Below the pieces are notes generated by a model. That model worked only from the letters and a program-made list of their open reading frames with translations, searched no databases and was not told where the DNA came from. Shown piece by piece: positions 39,810-48,273 of a stretch of 64,000 nt of DNA (its first letter is position 1; every line of letters starts with the position of its first letter). The stretch spans positions 16,413,001 through 16,477,000 of the forward strand of contig CM073558.1 of the NCBI GenBank assembly GCA_037074615.1, given 5' to 3'. Position numbers and translations under genes: made by a program. The DNA is from Leucaena leucocephala (lineage: Eukaryota > Streptophyta > Magnoliopsida > Fabales > Fabaceae).

Positions 39810-40976
39810 ATGACGACTAGTAATACTGCTACATTATCGCTGCGATCTGTCCTTGAGAAGGACAAACTTAATGGGACAAACTTTCTTGACTGGTTTAGGA
39901 ACTTGAGAATTGTTCTCAAGCAGGAAAGAAAGGCGCATGTCCTAGATCAACCCATTCCTGAGGAGCCAGCCGCCAATGCTCCCAGAGCTCAGAGAGATGC
40001 TTATATGAAGCATAAGGAAGACTCTGTCGATGTGGGATGCTTGATGCTAGCCACCATGGTTCCGGAGCTCCAAAGAGATCTGGAACACATGGAGGCTTAT
40101 GAGATGATTGTGCATCTCAAGGAAATGTTCCAGCAACAGGCAAGGCAAGAGAGGTATGAGACCACTAAGGCCTTACATTCCTGCAAGATGGCTGAAGGTG
40201 CATCAGTCAGTGCTCATGTCTTAAAGATGAAAGGGTACATTGATCACCTTGAACGGCTTGGATTTCCCATGAGCCAGGAGTTAGCTACAGATTTGATCTT
40301 AAACTCACTCCCGGAAAGTTATGACCAGTTTGTTATGAACTACAACATGAACAACATGGAGAAATCTATTTCTGAACTGCATGGGATGCTTAAAACTGCT
40401 GAGCCGAGTCTTAAGAAGAAACCCAGTAGTGTTTTGATGGTTCAGAAAGGAAAGGGTACGAAAAAGAAAGGCAAAGGCAAGGGGAAGGGTCATGGCTCAT
40501 CAGGTAAGACCAAAGAGTCAGGCAAGCCCGAAACCAAGCCTGCACCAAAGAAGGCAAAGCCTCCGAAGGAAGGAGTCTGCTTCTTCTGCAATGAACCGGG
40601 TCATTGGAAGAGGAATTGCAAACTCTACCTCGAAGATCTGAAAAAGAACAAGAAGGATAGCGGGGCTATCGCTTCAGGTATTTATGTTATAGACATTCAT
40701 CTTTCTACTTCCACCTCATGGGTATTAGATACTGCATGTGGTTCTCACATTTGTACGAATGTGCAGGAACATAATAGCAATTGTTCAAAACTAACAAAAG
40801 CCCAGTGGGCAGAACTAATTCATAAGTGCCTACAGCTAACGCAGCAACCCTTGCTCTGTTTCCAACTCGTAGGTCAACTTCACCCCTTTTCAGCTTCCTA
40901 CTGTCCTTTAGTCCCTGCACATTCGTACAAATGTGAGAACCACATGCAGTATCTAATACCCATGAGGTGGAAGTAG
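39810..40976 (+). CDS. gag: gag polyprotein with foreign C-terminus (truncated gag-pol)
   Basis: 388 codons. Residues 1-200 are a copia gag capsid region of the UBN2 type (NGTNFLDWFRNL near the start, then LKMKGYIDHLERLGFPM). Residues 201-255 are a Lys/Gly-rich basic stretch. A CCHC zinc knuckle follows: C257, C260, H265, C270. The start of the protease follows, with the motif LDTACGSHIC (D307). Residue 319 is the last native one; the remaining 69 come from reading the inverted insert and end at a TAG at 40974-40976. The ATG at 39810 is at the expected place, near the end of the leader. The shell protein could still be made, but without a complete protease or pol in the same chain. Confidence 0.9.
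   Translation: MTTSNTATLSLRSVLEKDKLNGTNFLDWFRNLRIVLKQERKAHVLDQPIPEEPAANAPRAQRDAYMKHKEDSVDVGCLMLATMVPELQRDLEHMEAYEMIVHLKEMFQQQARQERYETTKALHSCKMAEGASVSAHVLKMKGYIDHLERLGFPMSQELATDLILNSLPESYDQFVMNYNMNNMEKSISELHGMLKTAEPSLKKKPSSVLMVQKGKGTKKKGKGKGKGHGSSGKTKESGKPETKPAPKKAKPPKEGVCFFCNEPGHWKRNCKLYLEDLKKNKKDSGAIASGIYVIDIHLSTSTSWVLDTACGSHICTNVQEHNSNCSKLTKAQWAELIHKCLQLTQQPLLCFQLVGQLHPFSASYCPLVPAHSYKCENHMQYLIPMRWK
40555..40767 (+). repeat. Internal direct duplication, copy 1 (213 bp)
   Basis: It matches 41041-41253 at an offset of 486 bp, by eye without differences. It covers the zinc knuckle and the start of protease. Its end overlaps the inverted segment by five bases (GCAGG). Confidence 0.95.
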
Positions 40977-41042
40977 AAAGATGAATGTCTATAACATAAA
41001 TACCTGAAGCGATAGCCCCGCTATCCTTCTTGTTCTTTTTCA
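40763..41042 (-). repeat. Inverted segment (280 bp), left arm of the inverted repeat
   Basis: Exact reverse complement, as far as I can see, of 41125-41404, with an 82-bp spacer. It causes the stop that ends the gag frame and also mirrors coding sequence onto the minus strand. Its last 129 bp (40914-41042) can pair as well with 40639-40767 just upstream. Confidence 0.95.
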
Positions 41043-41253
41043 AAGCCTCCGAAGGAAGGAGTCTGCTTCTTCTGCAATGAACCGGGTCATTGGAAGAGGA
41101 ATTGCAAACTCTACCTCGAAGATCTGAAAAAGAACAAGAAGGATAGCGGGGCTATCGCTTCAGGTATTTATGTTATAGACATTCATCTTTCTACTTCCAC
41201 CTCATGGGTATTAGATACTGCATGTGGTTCTCACATTTGTACGAATGTGCAGG
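41041..41253 (+). repeat. Internal direct duplication, copy 2 (213 bp)
   Basis: Second copy, running straight on into the rest of pol. Its first two bases (CA) overlap the end of the inverted segment. Confidence 0.95.
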
Positions 41254-44200
41254 GACTAAAGGACAGTAGGAAGCTGAAAAGGGGTGAAGTTGACCTACGA
41301 GTTGGAAACAGAGCAAGGGTTGCTGCGTTAGCTGTAGGCACTTATGAATTAGTTCTGCCCACTGGGCTTTTGTTAGTTTTGAACAATTGCTATTATGTTC
41401 CTGCTTTAAGTAGTAACATTGTTTCACTTTCTTATTTGGATAAGGAAGGTTTCACTTCCATTGCTGGGAATAGTAGATGTTCTATTTATCGTAATGATGT
41501 TTTCTATGCTCATGGTGATTTGCATGTTGATCATTACATATTAAATTTGGAACAACCCAATCATGGAAATATCTATAACATAACCGCCAAAAGGGTCAAA
41601 CCAAACGATTTGAATCCCACATACCTCTGGCACTGTCGTCTGGGCCACATAAATGAGAAACGCATTTCCAAACTCCATCAAGATGGATTTCTAAACTCAT
41701 TTGATTTTGAATCATATGACACTTGCGAGTCTTGCTTGTTAGGAAAGATGACAAAGTCACCTTTCACTGGGCACAGTGAGAGGGCCACTGATTTATTGGG
41801 CCTCATACATACAGATGTGTGTGGACCGATGAACACAAATGCCAGAGGAGGTTATTCGTACTTTATAACATTCATAGATGATTTCAGCAGATATGGGTAC
41901 ATCTATCTAATGAAACATAAATCTGAATCTTTTGAAAAGTTCAAGATATTTCAAAATGAAGTACAAAACCAGCTTGGCAAAACAATTAAAGCCCTTCGAT
42001 CTGATCGGGGTGGTGAATATTTGAGCCAAGAGTTCATAGATCATCTTAGGAATTGTGGGACACTCTCACAATTGACTCCTCCAGGGACACCACAATGGAA
42101 TGGCGTTTCTGAACGGAGAAATCGAACACTATTAGATATGGTCCGATCCATGATGAGTCGAACAGATCTTCCGCCCTCCTTTTGGGGCTATGCCCTAGAA
42201 ACAGCTGCGTTCACACTAAATCGTGTTCCATCTAAGGCAATCGAAAAGACTCCGTATGAGATATGGACTGGGAGGACGCCTAGTTTATCTTTCCTCAAGA
42301 TTTGGGGATGCGAGGTCTATGTTAAGCAACAAGCCTCAGACAAATTAGCGCCCAAATCCTCAAAATGCCTTTTTGTGGGATATCCTAAGGAAACCAAGGG
42401 ATATTACGTCTACAACCCTGCTGATAACAAAGTGTTTGTTGTCAGAAATGGTACCTTTCTTGAACGAGAATTTATCTCTAAAAGAACCAGTGGGAGTAAG
42501 GTACAACTCGAAGAAGTTCGAGAGCTACAAGACACCACAGAACTGCAGATGGAAAATAGAGAAGACTCACAACAAGTTGTTGAGACTCCTCAAGTCACGC
42601 AAGGTCCACGAAAGTCTAATAGGACACGACTTCAGCCTCAGAGATATGGATTTCTGATTTCTGATAGTCGTGATGTGTTGCTCATTGAGCATAATGAGCC
42701 GACTACCTATCGAGAAGCTATAGTGGGACCAAACTCCGAAAAATGGCTTAGTGCCATGAAGTCTGAGATGCAATCCATGTACGACAATCAGGTTTGGACC
42801 TTAGTCGACCCGCCTGAAGGTGTAAAAGCCGTCGGGTGCAAGTGGGTTTTCAAAGAGAAAACTGACATGGATGGCAATGTAAATGTCTTCAAGGCACGAC
42901 TGGTTGCAAAAGGTTTTACTCAAACTCATGGTGTGGACTATGATGAGACCTTTTCCCCAGTAGCAATGGCCAAATCAATCAGAATCCTCTTTGCTATTGC
43001 AGCATATTATGACTATGAAATATGGCAGATGGACGTCAAGACAGCCTTCCTTAATGGAAAGCTCCTTGAGGACGTGTACATGACACAACCTGAAGGGTTT
43101 GTGCGTTCCGAGGACTCTGGTAAAGTGTGCAAGCTTCAAAAGTCCATTTATGGACTAAAGCAAGCCTCTCGGAGTTGGAATCATCGTTTTGATGAAGTAA
43201 TCAAAGAGTTTGGATTTCTTCAAAACATTGATGAACCTTGTGTGTACAAGAAGGTTAGTGGGAGCACAGTTGTGTTTTTGGTACTCTATGTCGATGACAT
43301 CCTACTTATTGGGAATGATATTCCTACCTTGCAGATTGTCAAGTCTTGGTTAGGAAAGTCTTTCTCGATGAAAGACTTGGGTGAAGCCACCTACATCCTA
43401 GGAATCAGGATCTATAGAGATAGATCTAAAAGACTTCTAGGACTCAGTCAGAGTACATACATAGACAAAATACTGCATAGGTTCAGTATGCACGAATCAA
43501 AGAGGGGTTTCATACCCATGTCTCATGGTACTCACCTCAGCAAAGATCTGTGTCCTAGTACATCTGATCAGCGAGGTCGCATGAGTAAGGTTCCATATGC
43601 CTCGGCCATAGGATCTATCATGTACGCCATGTTATGTACTCGACCGGATGTCTCGTTTGCCTTAAGTATGACTAGCAGATACCAACAGGACCCTGGTGAG
43701 GGCCATTGGACTGCTGTCAAGAATATCCTTAAGTACTTAAGAAGGACTAAGGACTTATTCTTGGTCTATGGTGGATTGGATGATGAGCTCTGTGTAACTG
43801 GTTACACAGATGCGAGTTTCCAAACTGACCAGGACGACCAAAAATCGCAGTCTGGATACATATTCCTCCTCAATAATGGAGCAGTAAGCTGGAAGAGCTC
43901 TAAGCAGGGCACTGTAGCAGATTCTGCAACGGAAGCTGAGTATATAGCAGCATCTGATGCAGCTAAGGAAGCCGTTTGGATCAGGAAGTTCATCACAGAA
44001 CTAGGGGTGATACCTACCATCTCAGATCCAATAACTTTGCTCTGTGACAATAGCGGTGCTATTGCACAGGCCAAAGAGCCTAGGTCACATCAAAGGACCA
44101 AGCATATACTCAGGCGATTTCATCTCATCAGAGAAATCAACGATAGAGGTGATATAAAAATATGCAAAGTAGCAGGAGAAGATAATGTTGCTGATCCTCT

Positions 44201-44279
44201 AACAAAGCCGCTTGTGCAGGCAAAGCATGAGCGTCATGTTAGGTCAATGGGAATTAGTCAAATTAATGATTGTACCTAG
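41043..44279 (+). CDS. pol: pol polyprotein region (protease, integrase, RT, RNase H), severed from gag
   Basis: The frame is open from 41016 to TAG at 44277-44279, with no ATG until after the integrase zinc finger, so it has no start of its own. It opens with a second copy of the zinc knuckle and protease motif (41043-41253). The integrase HHCC finger has H at 41631 and 41646 and C at 41724 and 41733. The catalytic D-D-E codons are 41814, 42003 and 42111, with 35 residues between the last two. Reverse transcriptase runs from about 42700, with YVDD at 43287-43298. RNase H has D at 43809, E at 43932 or 43938 and D at 44046. All core residues are present and I found no stop or frameshift. The frame matches gag, since the inserted 486 bp is a multiple of three. 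In the ancestor both would be one polyprotein. Confidence 0.92.
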   Translation, partial: KPPKEGVCFFCNEPGHWKRNCKLYLEDLKKNKKDSGAIASGIYVIDIHLSTSTSWVLDTACGSHICTNVQGLKDSRKLKRGEVDLRVGNRARVAALAVGTYELVLPTGLLLVLNNCYYVPALSSNIVSLSYLDKEGFTSIAGNSRCSIYRNDVFYAHGDLHVDHYILNLEQPNHGNIYNITAKRVKPNDLNPTYLWHCRLGHINEKRISKLHQDGFLNSFDFESYDTCESCLLGKMTKSPFTGHSERATDLLGLIHTDVCGPMNTNARGGYSYFITFIDDFSRYGYIYLMKHKSESFEKFKIFQNEVQNQLGKTIKALRSDRGGEYLSQEFIDHLRNCGTLSQLTPPGTPQWNGVSERRNRTLLDMVRSMMSRTDLPPSFWGYALETAAFTLNRVPSKAIEKTPYEIWTGRTPSLSFLKIWGCEVYVKQQASDKLAPKSSKCLFVGYPKETKGYYVYNPADNKVFVVRNGTFLEREFISKRTSGSKVQLEEVRELQDTTELQMENREDSQQVVETPQVTQGPRKSNRTRLQPQRYGFLISDSRDVLLIEHNEPTTYREAIVGPNSEKWLSAMKSEMQSMYDNQVWTLVDPPEGVKAVGCKWVFKEKTDMDGNVNVFKARLVAKGFTQTHGVDYDETFSPVAMAKSIRILFAIAAYYDYEIWQMDVKTAFLNGKLLEDVYMTQPEGFVRSEDSGKVCKLQKSIYGLKQASRSWNHRFDEVIKEFGFLQNIDEPCVYKKVSGSTVVFLVLYVDDILLIGNDIPTLQIVKSWLGKSFSMKDLGEATYILGIRIYRDRSKRLLGLSQSTYIDKILHRFSMHESKRGFIPMSHGTHLSKDLCPSTSDQRGRMSKVPYASAIGSIMYAMLCTRPDVSFALSMTSRYQQDPGEGHWTAVKNILKYLRRTKDLFLVYGGLDDELCVTGYTDASFQTDQDDQKSQSGYIFLLNNGAVSWKSSKQGTVADSATEAEYIAASDAAKEAVWIRKFITELGVIPTISDPITLLCDNSGAIAQAKEPRSHQRTKHILRRFHLIREINDRGDIKICKVAGEDNVADPLTKPLVQAKHERHVRSMGISQINDCT
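41125..41404 (+). repeat. Right arm of the inverted repeat (native orientation)
   Basis: The original protease-region sequence, in frame with pol, that was copied backward into 40763-41042. The pairing breaks sharply at both ends (41124 and 41405 do not match). Confidence 0.95.
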
Positions 44280-44282
44280 TGC

Positions 44283-44293
44283 AAGTGGGAGGT
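44283..44293 (+). other. Polypurine tract
   Basis: AAGTGGGAGGT directly before the 3' LTR, four bases after the pol stop. It is the usual place and composition for the plus-strand primer. Confidence 0.85.
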
Positions 44294-44621
44294 TGTTGGA
44301 AATCGTGCCCTAGGGGCCAATCATTGTCTTATGAACATTATTGATTTATGAATTTATTAATTGAGTTATCATATTATTTGCATGTTTACTATGATGACCA
44401 TCCTTGGATAATTCATGATATTATCCTAAATGTCCCTGGTCGATCATCTATGTGGGAGCACAGATGAAATAAGACCAGTATGACTTTGAAGATGTATAGA
44501 GATATAAATCAAAGTCATAAGCACATGTAAGAGTACAGGGTGTTGGACCGACCCGCTATGAGAGAACTGCATGGGTAACGTCATAAGCTTCTCTCATATA
44601 CAAACCATGTCAATATGCCCT

Positions 44622-44759
44622 TTGACCTGAGATCATCATGGATTCCTACATGACAAAACGCTCAGCTTTGACCTAGTCAAAAGTCACTTTTGACCGAGTG
44701 ATCATAAAGACTATGTTCGGGCTTAGTGGTTTTTCATGCGGAGGAATGTGAATGGTCAA
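44622..44759 (+). promoter_or_regulatory. Cluster of W-box-like TTGAC cores in U3 of the 3' LTR
   Basis: The same five sites as in the 5' LTR, at +7727 bp. If active, this copy could drive transcription out into the satellite array. Confidence 0.42.
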
Positions 44760-44979
44760 GATGGAATTTGTCCCTCACATTCGTGGAGAGATATTACTGG
44801 GCCCCTCGATGAGTGAGTCTGAGAAATGTATGGCCATACTGTAATGGAAAGGTAGTTCCATTTCTATAGTCAGACTACTCAGGGATCGAGAAAGTAACGG
44901 TCGGGAATAGGAGGATGACATTATCCATGCCTCATCCATTACCAAAATATCGCGTGACAGAAGGGACATGATATGGTTG

Positions 44980-44987
44980 TATAAAAG
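44980..44987 (+). promoter_or_regulatory. TATA box of the 3' LTR
   Basis: TATAAAAG, the equivalent of the 5' LTR box. It could start read-out transcripts into satellite unit 15. Confidence 0.65.
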
Positions 44988-45198
44988 GTTACATCGTTTA
45001 TCGATCCTCATATGATTTGGGTAGTTGTTATGTCTTGCTAGAGACCGCTTGCGACTTGTGGGCTAGTATAGCAAATGGCCCACTGCCAACTTCATATGGG
45101 CCTACAGGGTCGCACACAAAATAGCCCAACACGAGCTATGATGTCCAGATTCATTGAATCTAAGACATGTCCAGATTCAATGAAAGATCCAGGTGAAT

Positions 45199-45280
45199 GT
45201 ATATATATATTTATTTATATTTATATTCGTATATATATAAATTCGTATATATATATATATTATATATATGAGATATATGA
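45199..45280. repeat. AT-rich microsatellite in the 3' LTR
   Basis: Copy of 37472-37553. The TA runs have the same length in both LTRs. Such runs change quickly, so this supports a recent insertion. Confidence 0.85.
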
Positions 45281-45624
45281 GATTTAATTTATAAGGATAA
45301 ATTAAATCCCTATCATGTTTGAATTCGAAATTCAAATTGATAGGATATCTCATATAAGAGATATTTATAAGATTTAATTTATAAGGATAAATTAAATCCC
45401 TATCACGTTTGAAATTCGAAATTCAAATTGATAGGATATCTCATATAAGAGATATTTATAAGATTTAATTTATAAGGATAAATTAAATCTCTATCACGTT
45501 TGAAATTCGAAATTCAAATTGATAGGATATCTCATATAAGAGATATTTATAAGATTTAATTTATAAGGATAAATTAAATCTCTATCACGTTTGAAATTCG
45601 AAATTTAAATTGATAGGATATCTC
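45281..45624. repeat. Four tandem 91-bp repeats of nested palindromes, 3' LTR
   Basis: Copy of 37554-37897, with the same number of repeats and the same variant in each. Confidence 0.9.
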
Positions 45625-45640
45625 AAATTTGATTTATGGG

Positions 45641-45646
45641 AATAAA
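45641..45646 (+). terminator. Candidate poly(A) signal, 3' LTR
   Basis: Equivalent of 37914-37919; the copy that would be used to end the genomic RNA. Confidence 0.42.
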
Positions 45647-46044
45647 TCAAATATAACTCAGTCTCATCTTTATTTAAAGTTAAATAAATAAGTAATTAAA
45701 TCTGTGGGACGGATTTAATATTATTTTATTTAATTAGTTTCTTATAAAATTATACAATATATGATATTGTATCAATTCGGAATTAATATAAGATTAACTC
45801 CAAAATCCAATTAGGTCAGGTGGAAAAACGCATAGCATCCTCTATATCTGATTGGAGGAGCTACGTTTGAAAATAACATAGAACACAAAAGGCCGAACGG
45901 AATCTGCAAAAGGTTTGCAGACAAGAAACTCCCGAAATAGAGACGGAGACTTGTGAAAGCCTTGGAGGGACAGGAGACGCTAGCACGTCGTTCGTGGTTG
46001 GAACGCTGTTCGTGTGGATACCAGTAGAGGAAGCCGACCTGAGG

Positions 46045-46188
46045 CGTCGACTTCTTGTGATCGGAAAGAGACCACCGTCCGCGGAGAGAATCTGTGAAGG
46101 TCGCTGAGGAACACTCCGTCGATTTCTTGCGATCAGAAAGAGATCACCACCCACGTAGAGAAGCTGTGAAATTCGCTGAGCAACACTA
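46045..46188. repeat. Imperfect 72-bp tandem duplication near the 3' LTR end
   Basis: Equivalent of 38318-38461 in the 3' LTR. Confidence 0.8.
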
Positions 46189-46294
46189 AGGGTAAGGATT
46201 CTTTCCACTTGACTTAAACACATACGGCAGATCCTGGCAAGGAATGGAAAATTTATAAAGTTTATTTCCGCTGCGTGTCTTCCAATTCCTTACA

Positions 46295-46299
46295 CTTGG
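46295..46299. other. Target-site duplication, right copy
   Basis: CTTGG directly after the terminal CA of the 3' LTR, followed by unit 15 resuming with GAACTTCTAAC. Confidence 0.96.
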
Positions 46300-48273
46300 G
46301 AACTTCTAACACTCTTACATATACGAGGGAAAGCTAACCTCCAAATGGACCTTTTCAATGGGTGAAACATCCAAGAATGTCCACTTTTGTTGATTAATTC
46401 TTCAATATTCACCGCGACTAGCGATGTACCTTCTCTAGCTGGTACTATGGAACTTCTAACACTCTTACAGATTTGAGGGAAAACTCACCACCCAACCGAC
46501 CTTTTAGTTGGGATTCTCAAATGTCCACTTTCGTTGCGAAAGTAACGCACATTCGTCATGAAAGCCATGCATATGCTTGGGAACTTCTAACACTCTTGCA
46601 GATTTGAGTGAAACCTCACCACCAAACTGAACATTCAATGGGCATCCTAGAAAGTCAACTTCCGTTGTGAAAGTCATGCACATTCGTCACAGTAGCTTCA
46701 ACATTCATTTCTGAATCTAGAATGCCCCGCTTCGTTTCAAAATCCGTGCACATCCATCATGGACTAGTGACCGTGCGTTTCAAGCCAGAGCTAGGGAACT
46801 TTGGGCACAGTTACGGACTTGAGAGAACAGCCACCGCCCACTTCACCCAAGAATGCGCGCACTTGCGTTGAGAAATTCATCAGCATTCACCACGACAGGT
46901 GATGTACCTTCTCTAGCTCGTACTAGGGAGCTTCTAACACTCTTTAAGATTCGAGTGAAAGCTCACCACCTACCTGAACCTTCAGTGGGCACTCTGGAAT
47001 GCCCACTTGCATATTCGCCATGAAAGTCATTCATATACTTGGGAACTTCTAACACTCTTACATATTAGAGGGAAAACTCCCCACCCAACTGAACTTTCAA
47101 TGGGCACTCTACAATGGCCACTTTCGTTGCGAGTGAGTGAATAGTCTTCCTAGCTAGAACTACGGGACTTTGTGCACACTTACAGAAGTGAATGGATAGT
47201 CACCAGCCATCTGAACATTCCATGAGAATTCCAGAGTTCCCATTTTTCTTGTGGAATCCATACATACGCATCCTGAGATTGCGCGTCTAGCCTCTGCTGC
47301 CGTGCCTTTTGCACCGTTCACAACAGTTTCAACATTCGTTGCCGAATCTAGACCGGCCTTCTTACCTCCAAAATCCTTGCACATCCATCACGAACTAGTG
47401 GCCGAGTGTTTCGAGCAAGAACTAGGGAACTTTGGGCACGGTTTCTGACTCCAGAGAAAAGTCACCATCCACCTCAACGTCCATCGACCACCCTAGAAGG
47501 CACGCTTCTTTTGAGAAATTCATCAATGTCCAGCACGACGACTGGTGTACCTTCTCTAGCTGGTACTACGGAACTTCTAACACCCTTACCGATTTGAGGG
47601 AAAGCTTACCACCAAGCCGAACTTTCAACGGGCATTCTAGAATAGCCACTATTGTTGATTCATTCATCAATATTCATCGCGATGAGCTCGTACCATCTCT
47701 ACCTGTTACTACGGACCTTCTAACACTCTTGCGAATCCGGGTGAAAACTCACCACCCAGCTGAACGTTAAATGGGCATCCTAGAATGCGTGCTTTCGATG
47801 CGGAAGTCATGCATATTTATCGCGTGCGAGTGGTCTAGTCTTCCTATCTTGTGCTAAGGAACTCCTTGCACACCTACAGATTCAAATGGAAAGTCACCAC
47901 CCATCTAAACATTAAATAAGAATTTCATAATGCCTCCAGGATCTCGAGAGTGCTTCCAGCATCTGCTGGTGCGCATTTTGCAATGTTCAAGAAATGAATA
48001 TAGAGTCACGAACCATCTCAGCATTCAATGTTGAAACTAGATTGTCCTGCTTAGTTTCAAAATCCGCGCATATCCATCACAGACTAGTGACCGAGTCTTT
48101 CCAGCTAGAACTAGGGAACTTTGGGCACGGTTACAGACTTGAGAGAAAAAGTCACCACCCACGTCCACCTCCCAGGAATGCCCACTTCTTAAGAAACCCA
48201 TCAGCGTTCATCACGACGATTGACGTTTCTAGCTGGTACTGAGGAACTTCTAACACTCTTACAGATTCAAGGG
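46300..48273. repeat. Satellite unit 15, right part (bases 596-2569)
   Basis: It continues the unit without loss. Markers: T892, T1070, G1179, T1359, G1502, T2338, C2393. It is the first unit with T1359 and G1502, and the last with T892. Confidence 0.95.

Larger units (their letters stand above)
36567..46294 (+). mobile_element. Ty1/copia LTR retrotransposon, recent insertion, gag-pol broken
   Basis: The 9728-bp element reads LTR, primer site, leader, gag, protease, integrase, RT, RNase H, polypurine tract, LTR. Integrase before RT defines the copia superfamily. LTRs are 2001 bp each and begin TG and end CA. The target duplication is CTTGG on both sides. I compared the LTRs by eye and saw no difference, so insertion was recent. 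Without a 486-bp internal rearrangement (40768-41253) gag-pol would be one frame of 1327 codons, the usual single-polyprotein plan of plant copia elements. As it stands gag ends early and pol has no start, so this copy should be unable to move by itself. There is no env-like third ORF. I cannot assign the lineage with confidence. Confidence 0.96.
44294..46294 (+). repeat. 3' LTR (2001 bp)
   Basis: Same length and, as far as I can see, same sequence as the 5' LTR, at a constant offset of 7727 bp. It provides the 3' end and polyadenylation of the genomic RNA. Confidence 0.97.

Noticed and set aside
40763..41042. Inverted segment as an independent inserted transposon
   Set aside because: It has no terminal repeats or target duplication of its own and is wholly copied from the neighbouring gag-pol sequence.
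40705..41427. Minus-strand ORFs that resemble the protease region
   Set aside because: They are the mirror image produced by the inverted segment, not separate genes.
42373..42657. Other-frame ORFs inside pol
   Set aside because: Shadows of the pol frame, which carries all the recognised catalytic motifs.
44280..44293. An env-like third ORF after pol
   Set aside because: Only 14 bp separate the pol stop from the 3' LTR, so there is no room.
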